Source of the DNA: Verrucomicrobiaceae bacterium
GTDB taxonomy: Bacteria; Verrucomicrobiota; Verrucomicrobiia; Opitutales; Intestinicryptomonadaceae
Assembly (NCBI GenBank): GCA_015061955.1
Contig: SUVO01000004.1
Coordinates: forward strand, 1 to 64,000
Direction of reading: 5' to 3'
DNA length: 64,000 nucleotides
The notes beneath the pieces are model-generated. The model saw only the letters and a list, made by a program, of their open reading frames with translations, made no database searches and was not told the DNA's origin. Shown one piece after another: positions 1 to 7,925 of the stretch. Position 1 is the first letter of the stretch; every line of letters starts with the position of its first letter. The translations under genes and the position numbers were made by a program.

Positions 1-1
1 T

Positions 2-667
2 TGGTTCGGTTCACAAAATGATGCCTTCTATGAAATGGAGAAAATCGTTGTCTACGGTATGCGTCCAGAAACGACTCAAGTTGAGAGGCTTTATCACATT
101 ATGAAAAACCAAGAGTCCAAAGAGGCACGACGCATGATAGCACGCCTTACCCGTGAAGATGGTTTGTACAAAGTTTTTGAGAAATACTACATACAGATGT
201 TCCATATTGGCAAGGGCGATGAGTACATACAAGATATGTTGAATAAATTGCCAAGTCCAACAGAAATGACGCCTGAAATGTTGCACTGTCACTTTATCGA
301 CTTTGCATATCCAGGCGATGATTACAGCTATCTGCCAATCTTTGGCTGCAACAAACGTGAATTTGCAACAAAGTTCCCAATGTCGCATGTACTAACTCAC
401 GAACTTCTGAACAAACTCTTTGATGCAAAAATCAAATCATACGCAACAACGCAGACTAAAGAGATTGTAAATGACATTATTCATTTCTTTAAGTCGACTC
501 TCCCCAAACTCACCTTTGTAAGACGCAAACTAACAGAAAAAGGTGCAGGTCTAATTTATGCCGTAATTCGTAAGTATGGAGTTGCATCCCGCGATGACAA
601 ATGGGCAATAAACCTCATAAAAGAGATAGATACCCCGGACAATTTTGACCACATATATACTTGGTAA
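2..667 (+). CDS. Unknown protein of mobile element, 5' end outside window
   Basis: The reading frame is open to the left edge, so the first ATG at 35 is probably internal and the gene begins outside the window. The visible 221 residues are soluble, basic and mixed in charge, with no signal peptide or membrane segment. I do not recognise the family. It lies 36 bp before another unknown gene and about 1.9 kb from a relaxase gene on the opposite strand, so it is most likely part of the mobile element. It has no visible catalytic motif. Real coding is supported by its length and by the tight spacing to the next gene. Confidence 0.6.
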   Translation, partial: WFGSQNDAFYEMEKIVVYGMRPETTQVERLYHIMKNQESKEARRMIARLTREDGLYKVFEKYYIQMFHIGKGDEYIQDMLNKLPSPTEMTPEMLHCHFIDFAYPGDDYSYLPIFGCNKREFATKFPMSHVLTHELLNKLFDAKIKSYATTQTKEIVNDIIHFFKSTLPKLTFVRRKLTEKGAGLIYAVIRKYGVASRDDKWAINLIKEIDTPDNFDHIYTW

Positions 668-703
668 TTGTTAATTTTTAATAATATAAATAAGAAAACA
701 ATA

Positions 704-1135
704 ATGAAAAATAAAACATACGCAAAAAATATAAATCCCAAAAATACTTACAACCCTTATTCGACTCAAATCAAGAAGGCGGCGTTATTGACACCAATCC
801 CATCACGATTGCTCACAAGCTTAAAGTACAAAGGAGCAAGTGCGACATCTACTGATTACCACACGCATCATATTTATGAGCGCAATTTGTTCCCAATGAA
901 GTGTGGGTATAACGCTGGAACTGCGATGATTACTGTATCTGCAGGCATGCACGCACACTTACACACTTTATTAGCCAAAGCAAAAACGTATGATGATTTC
1001 AGGCAATACGAACAAGCTATAAAGGCTGAATGTGGTGATATTAGCGACAACATAGCAGATGAATATATACAACGCATTGAATCTTTGCCGAGTGGTTTCG
1101 CTCTGTTGATACGACGAGTACTAAGTTGGTTTTAG
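704..1135 (+). CDS. Unknown 143-aa protein
   Basis: This is a small soluble protein of unknown function. The open frame could start at a TTG at 668, but the ATG at 704 (MKNKTYAKN) is a more natural start. The N-terminal part is rich in Lys, Asn and Thr; the middle has several His residues (DYHTHHIYER), and the C-terminal half looks helical. It follows the preceding unknown gene closely and ends about 35 bp before a strong rho-independent terminator, so the two genes probably form the end of one transcript. No signal peptide or transmembrane segment is visible. Confidence 0.55.
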   Translation: MKNKTYAKNINPKNTYNPYSTQIKKAALLTPIPSRLLTSLKYKGASATSTDYHTHHIYERNLFPMKCGYNAGTAMITVSAGMHAHLHTLLAKAKTYDDFRQYEQAIKAECGDISDNIADEYIQRIESLPSGFALLIRRVLSWF

Positions 1136-1171
1136 TTAATTATTATTGTTAGTTTAGTTTTTTCATAGGCA

Positions 1172-1196
1172 CAGCCCCAAGTGGGGCTGTTTTTTT
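1172..1196 (+). terminator. Rho-independent terminator
   Basis: A perfect 7-bp GC-rich stem (CAGCCCC/GGGGCTG, loop AAGT) is followed by seven T residues. It ends the plus-strand pair of unknown genes and overlaps the last codon of the convergent relaxase gene. There is no T tract on the minus strand, so it works in one direction only. Confidence 0.85.
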
Positions 1197-2565
1197 ATCT
1201 GCCATAACTTTTATGTTTTGGTGGATTGTTGTCAATTTCATCATCGACTTTGGGCTTATTTGCATTGCGTTCCTGTTCTTCTTGTTGCTTTTTTACGTGG
1301 CGCTCTTCCTGCCGCTCATAAAACTGCTGTTCTTGATAAGCTTCATATTCTTTTTCTTTACGAATACGTTCTTTTTGGTACCATTCATCAAGTGTCACTT
1401 GCTTTTCTTTAGGTTGAGTTGCTTCTACTTTTGTATTATCGACAGGTATTTTTTTACTTTTATGTTGGATTTTATCGCGGTCTATTTGCCTCTTTGCTGC
1501 TAATAAATCTTTGTAGTCCACTTTACCTTTGGCTTCTATTATTGCAGTTTTCCAATATTTAAACTTATATTGATATGGAACTTTTGCGTCGACTTTTTGG
1601 ATGATTTCATTTGCGATATCTTGACTTGTTTCTTCTTTTTTTAATCTAAAACGATCCCATATTTTTGATACGCTTTTAGCGCTGTTTGATATTACTTTAT
1701 TTAGAGCGATGTCATCATTGTTGTATTCAATTTCTTCGCGAAATCTGTTTATATACATTTGTTCTTCGCCAGGTGTACATTTGGGATCTTTATGCTTATT
1801 TGCAACTTTCGCGCGGAATCCATTTCCACATATTCGATTTGGGTTATTTGCAATATAATTAGCCTGAATCTTATCTATTTCATCTCTGCGTTTTGAATAT
1901 TTTGCACACAATTCATCTGATATTCCATCTATTTTTATTTCACCGTTATCTACGATCTTAGCTTGTATTCCAATTTTATTTAGCTCACGGACTAGCACGT
2001 TTCGGTATATTTGCGTTGCGACTATTGTAGCTTTTCCCATAGCACCTGCGTCTAGAGCTTTATATCCATTTTCTTCACCGTCCCAAGTAAGATTAAAAAA
2101 ATTAACATGTGTGTGAATTTGTGGGTCATTACAGCGACTTAACATGTGGTCACATGCAAAGTATAATGTTTGTCTAGTTTTGACGCTATGATTCTGATTG
2201 TTTTTTCGCTTTCGTACTTCTGCAAATCTTTCAATACATGATATTGCTTCATTAGTAGCTTTTGCATGTATATTAAATAAACGCGTATCATCCGCATATA
2301 GTGTCAATATGCTAAACGGTTTTGGTGCGGATATACAAAACGAAAACAATAGACGTTTACTTTGATTTGGGCGTAATTTTTCTTTAGTGATTGGATGGTG
2401 ATTTTTCAGTATGGAATCAAACACCTCGTTTAATGGTTGATTTTTTACGTCTAATATATCTACCAGTTTTCCACCAATTCTAGCGTTCCCATAATATGAT
2501 ATTAACTCATTCGCAAAATATGTAGTAGCTTGTTGTTTGTCTTTAATAACGTCAAATGTAACCAT
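1195..2565 (-). CDS. MobF/TrwC-type conjugative relaxase, relaxase domain only
   Basis: A relaxase nicks oriT and covalently holds the DNA strand during conjugative transfer. Seen here: N-terminal tyrosines (Tyr16, Tyr24, Tyr25), the segment SFCISAPKPFSIL at about 75-87, and the metal-binding three-His signature His140...DPQI-His151-T-His153, which is the hallmark of TrwC/TraI relaxases. The start ATG at 2565 is preferred over the longer frame (2589) because family members begin at this point. At 456 aa it is far shorter than typical MobF proteins because the C-terminal helicase half is missing; instead the C-terminus is a charged Lys/Glu/Gln-rich tail of about 90 residues. The region just upstream contains a cluster of hairpins that could be oriT. 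Confidence 0.85.
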   Translation of the reverse strand: MVTFDVIKDKQQATTYFANELISYYGNARIGGKLVDILDVKNQPLNEVFDSILKNHHPITKEKLRPNQSKRLLFSFCISAPKPFSILTLYADDTRLFNIHAKATNEAISCIERFAEVRKRKNNQNHSVKTRQTLYFACDHMLSRCNDPQIHTHVNFFNLTWDGEENGYKALDAGAMGKATIVATQIYRNVLVRELNKIGIQAKIVDNGEIKIDGISDELCAKYSKRRDEIDKIQANYIANNPNRICGNGFRAKVANKHKDPKCTPGEEQMYINRFREEIEYNNDDIALNKVISNSAKSVSKIWDRFRLKKEETSQDIANEIIQKVDAKVPYQYKFKYWKTAIIEAKGKVDYKDLLAAKRQIDRDKIQHKSKKIPVDNTKVEATQPKEKQVTLDEWYQKERIRKEKEYEAYQEQQFYERQEERHVKKQQEEQERNANKPKVDDEIDNNPPKHKSYGR

Positions 2566-2645
2566 AATGATACAAGTATAGTCTTCCACAGACTAATCCT
2601 CATAAACAAACTGCTACGCACTTTAAATCCACGTCTTGTTTCCAT

Positions 2646-2662
2646 TAGTTGCTGCGCAACTA
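2646..2662. repeat. Short perfect hairpin (7-bp stem)
   Basis: TAGTTGC and GCAACTA flank a TGC loop. This is the first of four adjacent hairpins upstream of the relaxase gene; the stem closes with GC on the loop side, a pattern shared by the next ones. Confidence 0.7.
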
Positions 2663-2685
2663 CAATCATCGGCGCGTTCATCATC

Positions 2686-2700
2686 CATTGCAACGCAATG
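2686..2700. repeat. Short perfect hairpin (6-bp stem)
   Basis: CATTGC and GCAATG flank an AAC loop. Same architecture (xxGC-N3-GCxx) as its neighbours. Confidence 0.65.
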
Positions 2701-2707
2701 TAATTGG

Positions 2708-2724
2708 GCGATGCTACGCATCGC
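2708..2724. repeat. Short perfect hairpin (7-bp stem)
   Basis: GCGATGC and GCATCGC flank a TAC loop. Third member of the hairpin cluster. Confidence 0.7.
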
Positions 2725-2737
2725 AAACGTGATACAC

Positions 2738-2770
2738 TAACTCCTTTCGCAACAAGTGCGAAAGGAGTTA
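2738..2770. repeat. Perfect 14-bp inverted repeat
   Basis: A 14-bp perfect stem (TAACTCCTTTCGCA and its complement) with a 5-nt ACAAG loop. It is the longest of the cluster and has no T tract on either side, so it is not a normal terminator. Candidate relaxase-binding or nicking hairpin. Confidence 0.75.
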
Positions 2771-2840
2771 CCAAAGACCGAGCGTTCCGAATAAATTTCA
2801 AGGATTATTTCTTTCCGATTATCTAACGGGAATACACAAA

Positions 2841-2869
2841 AACGAGAGCGTAAAAGTATAACTCTCGTT
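2841..2869 (-). terminator. Hairpin with T tract, minus strand
   Basis: AACGAGAG and CTCTCGTT form an 8-bp stem; on the minus strand it is followed by a short T run. It shares the CGAGAG core with the stronger terminator at 2916-2954 and may be a second, back-up terminator. Confidence 0.4.
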
Positions 2870-2875
2870 CTTCGG

Positions 2876-2914
2876 GATACCCCAAAAGTTGACTAAGTCA
2901 ACTCAGGGGGTATC
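2876..2914. repeat. Nested inverted repeat
   Basis: GATACCCC and GGGGTATC (8 bp) enclose a second perfect stem, AGTTGAC/GTCAACT with a TAA loop. The result is a long two-tier hairpin between two terminator-like structures. Function unknown. Confidence 0.6.
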
Positions 2915-2915
2915 A

Positions 2916-2954
2916 TCAAAAAATAAAAAAGCGAGAGTTGTTATAACTCTCGCT
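2916..2954 (-). terminator. Rho-independent terminator of the 318-aa gene
   Basis: A perfect 10-bp stem (AGCGAGAGTT/AACTCTCGCT, loop GTTAT) is followed on the minus strand by TTTTTTATTTTTT. It lies 12 bp after the stop codon of the minus-strand gene 2967-3923. Confidence 0.85.
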
Positions 2955-2966
2955 GTGTTTCACATT

Positions 2967-3923
2967 TTACGCTACTTCTCGTTTTTTAGAACTTATTTTG
3001 ATTCCTAACACTTTTAGTGCGATATTGTGAACATCATCGTAATTTTGTACGTTGGCGAATTCACTTACTTTGAGCGTGCCATTAAGCAACTTCCACCCTA
3101 GTGCCATGTTGTCATTCATTGGATTACCAGTGTAGTTTTCAATGCCATCCATAATGTTCAGTTCATTACTTATCGATTTCACTACATTACGTTTATCTTG
3201 AATGTCGACATATTCTGTTTTCACCAACTTTTGGATTTTATCCACAAGTGTTTCAGTTTGATCACTTTTAGGATTTTGATTGCTTTGAATTTCTTTCATT
3301 TTATTCTGTGCTATTGATAAAATCTCATAAAGAATAGCAATTTGTTCCTCTTGCGATTTACCTTCAAGTTCAGACTCGATTCGACTACTAAATACGACAG
3401 GCTTTTCTCGTTTGGCTTTGTATGGTCCCAACAGTTCTGCAATTTTGCTCTTTAAGACTTTGGCAGTTAATTTAGCAGTTGTATCTACAAATCCAATCAA
3501 TGCCTGCAAAATTTCAGCTTTTGTTTCACTTTGCATCTTGTCTAATTTTGATACGAGCTTGCGAACTGCTGATTCTGGGATAGTATCCAATTTTGTATTT
3601 TCCAAAACAAGGCGACTGTAACGAACCATTCGCGAATACATACTCTTGTCGTAATAATTAGGATATTGCTCATTGAATTCCTTGTGTTTGATACTTGGAT
3701 TATCCCTGAACCATTTGACAAACAGCACCGCTTTATTTACATCGTCATTACAATGTGCCGACATTAGCTGGTCTACCGTCTTATGTTCCAGTTGAGTAGC
3801 TATTTCTTTTTGTGATGAAATCAAATCTGATCGTATATCAATTACCTCCTTTCTTTTGCTTGAACCATCCGTACGGTTGGACTTGTTAATACTATAGTTA
3901 GAATTATTATTTATACTTTTCAT
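2967..3923 (-). CDS. Unknown 318-aa protein of mobile element
   Basis: A soluble, charged, mostly helical protein with a low-complexity Asn/Ser-rich N-terminus (residues 1-25). I do not recognise the family. The middle (about 60-170) contains a run of short helices and the segment around 195-230 looks coiled. There is no signal peptide, membrane segment or obvious catalytic motif. It has its own strong terminator. Position between relaxase and recombinase suggests an accessory, partition or replication role, but nothing in the sequence proves that. Confidence 0.6.
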   Translation of the reverse strand: MKSINNNSNYSINKSNRTDGSSKRKEVIDIRSDLISSQKEIATQLEHKTVDQLMSAHCNDDVNKAVLFVKWFRDNPSIKHKEFNEQYPNYYDKSMYSRMVRYSRLVLENTKLDTIPESAVRKLVSKLDKMQSETKAEILQALIGFVDTTAKLTAKVLKSKIAELLGPYKAKREKPVVFSSRIESELEGKSQEEQIAILYEILSIAQNKMKEIQSNQNPKSDQTETLVDKIQKLVKTEYVDIQDKRNVVKSISNELNIMDGIENYTGNPMNDNMALGWKLLNGTLKVSEFANVQNYDDVHNIALKVLGIKISSKKREVA

Positions 3924-4104
3924 ATAGATTATGTGATTTAATTATTATTATAGTAATAGCTCTTTGTTTTTTCGTCCTATATCCCCCTCCGTCGCAAAAA
4001 AATTAAAAAAAGTTGAAACTTTTAATAGTCATTAAGCGTTAGACCCTTGGGGTCGGGGGGGGGCTTGGGAGAGATGTCAAAGAACTTATACGTTGTATTA
4101 TTTG

Positions 4105-4119
4105 ACTGGCGTAGCCAGT
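4105..4119. repeat. Short perfect hairpin (6-bp stem)
   Basis: ACTGGC and GCCAGT flank GTA. Same xxGC-N-GCxx architecture as the hairpins at 2646-2724. Confidence 0.65.
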
Positions 4120-4137
4120 TACTTCTAAAAATATAAG

Positions 4138-4151
4138 GGGCGCTTGCGCCC
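4138..4151 (+). terminator. GC-rich hairpin followed by T-rich tract
   Basis: GGGCGC-TT-GCGCCC is a perfect palindromic stem, followed 5 bp later by TTTTTTTCTTTTTTT on the plus strand. It looks like a terminator, but there is no plus-strand gene just upstream, so it may stop an antisense or regulatory transcript. Confidence 0.4.
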
Positions 4152-4219
4152 AGACTTTTTTCTTTTTTTAGTATAAGCATGGGGTAGATAAATTTTATGG
4201 CATAGTAACTTTTAGTTGT

Positions 4220-4456
4220 ATGGTTACCATCGCAACTAAAGAAAAAGCTGATCACCTTCCTATCCTCAGGTACATGCAAAACGCATGTAATTTAAAATTA
4301 AGGGAGATCTACCTACGCGCACTTACACGTAGGCAGATAAAACTATGTTCGCAAATATTATCTGGCGAACGCATCACGCTAACAGGCTCACGCGCTACTC
4401 AATATATAACTCGTCGCAGAGTTTTGAAAGGAGGTGTTAAGAATGAAAAAGCGTAG
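4220..4456 (+). CDS. Small basic protein preceding the recombinase
   Basis: A 78-aa basic protein (many Arg/Lys) of unknown family, with a possible helix-turn-helix in the middle (RRQIKLCSQILSGERI). It overlaps the start of the serine recombinase gene by 14 bp and contains that gene's ribosome-binding site. A small basic protein beside a serine integrase could be a recombination directionality factor or repressor, but that is inference. A 7-bp inverted repeat (4271-4289) lies within its coding sequence. Confidence 0.45.
   Translation: MVTIATKEKADHLPILRYMQNACNLKLREIYLRALTRRQIKLCSQILSGERITLTGSRATQYITRRRVLKGGVKNEKA
4427..4435 (+). promoter_or_regulatory. Strong Shine-Dalgarno of the recombinase
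   Basis: AAAGGAGGT lies 7 bp before the ATG at 4443. It decides the start against the in-frame GTG at 4434. Such a strong site is unusual in this window, where chromosomal genes mostly lack one. Confidence 0.8.
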
Positions 4457-6377
4457 AGTTGTCGGTTATGCTCGTGTCAGTACTATGCTCCAGATCGCAG
4501 GTAAGGACTTTGACTCCATTGATGCACAGACTGAAATTATCAAAGCCTACGTCGCAAATCACCCTGAAATGGAGCTCATACAAATCTTTACAGACCCCGG
4601 TAAAAGTGGTAAAAACTTAGCTCGCCCAGGGATCCAAGCATTGCTGCAACGAATTAGGCAAGGCGATATTGATTGTGTATTATCTTATCGACTGGACCGT
4701 ATATCGCGTGATCACTTCGACTATTTTGAGTTTGAGCGTACCATTATGGACAATGGCGTTCAGGTCATATATACAAACGACATGAACCCTGATAATTCAC
4801 CACTTGGACAATTTATGCGTATGCTTATGGTCGCATTAGCTCAATTAGAACGCAACCAGACAATTCAACGAATAAATGATAAACATACGGCTTTGTTAAA
4901 ACAGGGCTTCCACGCTGGTGGATATGCACCAGTTGGATATTTATTGGGCGAAAAAAAGAATACACTTGTAGTCGATCCAGTTGCATCAAAGCATGTAAAA
5001 GAAATGTATTCGCTCTTACTAAAAGGAACAAAGCCATCGGCAATTGCGACGCACATGTATAATAAATATGGCACCGTTCCAAAACGAAAAACTCGCAACG
5101 GCAGAGAATACGGTGGGAATGTTTACTGTGAAAATTTCATTAGGCGTGTATTAGCTAACCCAGTTTATGCTGGCTATGTTCATCGCAAAGGTACTGAACT
5201 TTACAAAGGTTTGCATGAACCTCTGGTTTCGGCCAAGAATTGGGAAAAGGCTCAGGAAATTCTAAAAGTTCCACGCGAACGCAAGATTCCTGAAATCCGT
5301 TCTGGCAAGAATTTGTATGTTCTGAAAAGTAAGCTCTATTGTGGATGTGGCGCTATGATGACTTGTGGAGCATCTGGCAAACCAAAGAAAGATGGCTCTT
5401 TTACTTATTATATTTGTTCAGCACGCAATCACAAACGCATTGGACATAGATGCAAAAGTTCAATGTCCTCTAAAATATTAGAAGCTATTGTATTTTCGGC
5501 GTTGGGGCATATTGCGACACAAACTTTTACTTTAAAAGAAATAAAGGAAAGCTCTGATTCTTACGAAGCAAAGATTCTCAAAGAACGCAAGGAATTGGCT
5601 GTGCAACGCAAAATACAGAATGAAAAACTCAAAAGTATTGTTGCTAAATTTGCGGAATTCGACGGTAATGAAGTCGTAAAATCTGCAATAAATGCCCAGA
5701 TCCAAAAAGTATCAAGAGAAGTTGAACGGTTGGATAAGGCTATCGCTACTATTGATGAAGAGCTAAAACTTTTAGAAAATAAAGTGAATCTTGGAACAGC
5801 TCAAACAAAAGCTTTCTTGGAAAATATGGACGCGCTCCAAGCTGAAATTTCTGATGCAGAAAAACGAGCCATCGTTGAAAGCGCAATTTCTAAAGTAACT
5901 CTTATAGTAAAGTCGGTTAATGGATTCCGACGTGAATTTGAGCTGACAATAATTCCGACAGCTGAGTATATGGAACAAATTGGCGTTCTAACCTTAGAAT
6001 TTGCGGTGAACACAAGCAACGGATACAGCGAATGGAAAATAAAATCGCCATTTGTACTGACATCTGAAACTTACGGGAAAAGACAACCCAAGAAAACCCG
6101 TAAACAGAAAAAACATTGGCTTCACAAAGTTGTAAGTTGGCAACGTGTCTTAAATGCTGGTGATTCTCTTGAGGACATCGCAACCCGAGAAGGTGTAAGT
6201 AAACCTTTAGTTTGCCGAAAACTCAAACTGCTTGAAAGACTCCATTTCAGAATCATAGAAAGGATTCTGAAAGAAAGGTACGCCGACGTTAACGAAAAGC
6301 TAACCTTCCGTTACCTCTGTAAACTCGCCACTCTTCCCCAAAACCAACAACTAATCCAATGTAGCTTTTTAGCTTGA
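4443..6377 (+). CDS. Large serine recombinase (integrase) with C-terminal HTH
   Basis: Catalyses site-specific integration or excision through a phosphoserine link. Domains seen: N-terminal resolvase domain (GYARVS, nucleophile Ser13; DRISRD near 90), recombinase domain (about 160-270), zinc ribbon with CxC...C...C Cys residues (about 300-345), then a coiled coil (about 375-450). The last ~95 residues are an added basic segment with a helix-turn-helix around residues 574-600 (DIATREGVSKPLVCRKLK). At 644 aa it is longer than most phage-type serine integrases. It probably moves the element that carries the relaxase and the defence genes. A fragment of a relative is found at 38813-39088. Confidence 0.93.
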   Translation: MKKRRVVGYARVSTMLQIAGKDFDSIDAQTEIIKAYVANHPEMELIQIFTDPGKSGKNLARPGIQALLQRIRQGDIDCVLSYRLDRISRDHFDYFEFERTIMDNGVQVIYTNDMNPDNSPLGQFMRMLMVALAQLERNQTIQRINDKHTALLKQGFHAGGYAPVGYLLGEKKNTLVVDPVASKHVKEMYSLLLKGTKPSAIATHMYNKYGTVPKRKTRNGREYGGNVYCENFIRRVLANPVYAGYVHRKGTELYKGLHEPLVSAKNWEKAQEILKVPRERKIPEIRSGKNLYVLKSKLYCGCGAMMTCGASGKPKKDGSFTYYICSARNHKRIGHRCKSSMSSKILEAIVFSALGHIATQTFTLKEIKESSDSYEAKILKERKELAVQRKIQNEKLKSIVAKFAEFDGNEVVKSAINAQIQKVSREVERLDKAIATIDEELKLLENKVNLGTAQTKAFLENMDALQAEISDAEKRAIVESAISKVTLIVKSVNGFRREFELTIIPTAEYMEQIGVLTLEFAVNTSNGYSEWKIKSPFVLTSETYGKRQPKKTRKQKKHWLHKVVSWQRVLNAGDSLEDIATREGVSKPLVCRKLKLLERLHFRIIERILKERYADVNEKLTFRYLCKLATLPQNQQLIQCSFLA

Positions 6378-6419
6378 AAAATACTCGATGAAAAAGTATA
6401 CATCACAACTAGATTTTTT

Positions 6420-6689
6420 ATGATAAAGAAGAACGACATTTTAGTTTATGCAGAATGCTTAGAAGAAGGCGATGAGAATTGTTTGATGATCGCTTTGGAA
6501 GATGAATGTACTCCTGCTGATGTACCAATGGTAAAGGTAAAAGAATTGAACACAACTTTACCACTTCCTCCAATAAACTTCTTTGAAGCGTCAAATTATA
6601 AGGTTGTCGGACATGCCGAAGAAACGGATACCGCCGAAGAACTAGTAAAGAAATTTTTGCAAAATGGGTGTAATGATGGGCACAAATAA
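6420..6689 (+). CDS. Small acidic unknown protein
   Basis: An 89-aa acidic protein starting at an ATG 42 bp after the recombinase stop. No recognised family. Its composition (many Glu/Asp) contrasts with the basic small protein on the other side of the recombinase. It may be co-transcribed with the recombinase. No signal peptide or membrane segment. Confidence 0.5.
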   Translation: MIKKNDILVYAECLEEGDENCLMIALEDECTPADVPMVKVKELNTTLPLPPINFFEASNYKVVGHAEETDTAEELVKKFLQNGCNDGHK

Positions 6690-6845
6690 TCTAACAGCGA
6701 CAACGATATTTTTGTGTGTTATTATTTAATATCATAAGCTTTCTTATATACATAATAACTGAAAATGCGTTAGAAAGTTAAAAATGTTACACGATAAATA
6801 TATTTCTCAATTGGTTCTGAAAAATGATATTACAAATAATGAAAA

Positions 6846-6852
6846 TAAGGAG
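6846..6852 (+). promoter_or_regulatory. Shine-Dalgarno of first methyltransferase
   Basis: TAAGGAG, 8 bp before the ATG at 6861. It fixes the start of the first methyltransferase. Confidence 0.65.
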
Positions 6853-6860
6853 TTTCTAAG

Positions 6861-7922
6861 ATGAAAGTAGTGTCTCTTTTTTCTGGAATTGGAGGGTTTG
6901 AAGTTGGAATAAAAAACTCTAATTTAGATGCAGAAGTTGTGTTTGCTTCGGAAATTGATGTACACGCAAAATCATCTTATATTGCAAATTTTGGGAAAGA
7001 AAATTTACACGGGGACATTACAAAAATTTCAGAAAAAGATATACCAGACCACGATTTGTTAGTTGCTGGTTTCCCTTGCCAAGCTTTTAGTATTGCAGGT
7101 AAGCAAATGGGGTTTAATGATACTCGTGGAACCTTATTTTTTGATGTAGCAAGAATTTTAAAAGAGAAACAGCCAAAATATTTCTTATTAGAAAATGTCA
7201 AAAATCTCGTATCCCATAATAATGGTAACACTTTTAAATTAATAATAAAAACATTAAATGAATTAGGATATACAATTGATTTTTCAATAATTAATTCGTC
7301 TGAAGCTGGATTACCACAAAACAGAGAGCGAACATATATAGTTGGAATATTAAACGGAAGAAATAATAAAATAAACTCAGATAAAAGAAATAATAAAATA
7401 AATAAATTGAAATCTTCTTTTGAATATAAAGGTTTTAATTTTTTTAATTCATTAGTATTCCACGCTCCTCAAAAATATATAAAAGATATCTTAGAAGAAA
7501 CTAAAAACAAAAAATACTTGATTAGTAACGAAGATGTTGAAAACTTTATAAAAACAAATTGTTTTAATGTAAATAAAACTTGTGTTAATAAAATTGTTAA
7601 ATTATTTGATTTGCCAAAGAATGTATGGAAAGATTTTGAAAGACAACGAAGGGTTTATTCAATTTATGGGATATCACCCACAATCCTTGCGAGATCTGAT
7701 ACGACAAAAGTATATATAAGTAATTCTGAGGCATATATTAGAAAATTTACACCAAGGGAAAATTTTAGATTACAAGGTTTTGAAGATTCTTTTATTGATA
7801 ACATTTCAAATGTAGTTAGTATGACACAACAATATAAACAAGCTGGGAACGCAGTTAGTCCACCTGTAATTACTGCAATAATTAACCACTTTATTGGTTT
7901 TATGGAAGAAATACAAATATAG
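6861..7922 (+). CDS. DNA (cytosine-5) methyltransferase 1
   Basis: Transfers a methyl group from AdoMet to C5 of cytosine in a specific DNA site. Seen: motif I (LFSGIGGFEVG, from residue 6), catalytic motif IV (GFPCQAFS, Cys73), motif VI (LLENVKN), motif VIII (QNRERTYIVG) and motif X (QAGNAVSPP). The target recognition region lies around 170-290. The next gene, 3 bp downstream, is a paralogue that shares the N-terminal catalytic part almost word for word but differs in the recognition region. This is as expected for two enzymes that methylate the two strands of an asymmetric site. Confidence 0.95.
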   Translation: MKVVSLFSGIGGFEVGIKNSNLDAEVVFASEIDVHAKSSYIANFGKENLHGDITKISEKDIPDHDLLVAGFPCQAFSIAGKQMGFNDTRGTLFFDVARILKEKQPKYFLLENVKNLVSHNNGNTFKLIIKTLNELGYTIDFSIINSSEAGLPQNRERTYIVGILNGRNNKINSDKRNNKINKLKSSFEYKGFNFFNSLVFHAPQKYIKDILEETKNKKYLISNEDVENFIKTNCFNVNKTCVNKIVKLFDLPKNVWKDFERQRRVYSIYGISPTILARSDTTKVYISNSEAYIRKFTPRENFRLQGFEDSFIDNISNVVSMTQQYKQAGNAVSPPVITAIINHFIGFMEEIQI

Positions 7923-7925
7923 TAT

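Larger units (their letters stand above)
2590..2966. other. Non-coding stretch with stacked hairpins; candidate oriT
   Basis: No credible gene lies here; a 99-aa minus-strand frame runs across the hairpins and looks spurious. The stretch holds four perfect short inverted repeats in 125 bp (2646-2770) followed by three more (2841-2954). It sits directly upstream of the relaxase gene, which is where oriT of MobF systems often lies. No nic site can be assigned from sequence alone. Confidence 0.45.
3924..4219. other. Non-coding stretch with G-run and two hairpins
   Basis: No convincing gene. It contains a G-rich tract (4049-4068, including nine consecutive G) that is striking in this AT-rich DNA, and two perfect short hairpins: ACTGGC-GTA-GCCAGT at 4105-4119 and GGGCGC-TT-GCGCCC at 4138-4151, the latter followed by a T-rich run on the plus strand. 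The 85-aa minus-strand frame across it looks spurious. Confidence 0.5.

Noticed and set aside
2646-2770. Integron attC array or CRISPR
   Set aside because: The hairpins differ in sequence, have no conserved spacing or repeated unit, and no integrase of the integron type or cas gene is present.
4022-4279. 85-aa minus-strand frame across the G-run
   Set aside because: Composition is odd (Pro-rich from the G-run), it overlaps hairpins and the likely gene at 4220 on the other strand, and has no recognised motif.
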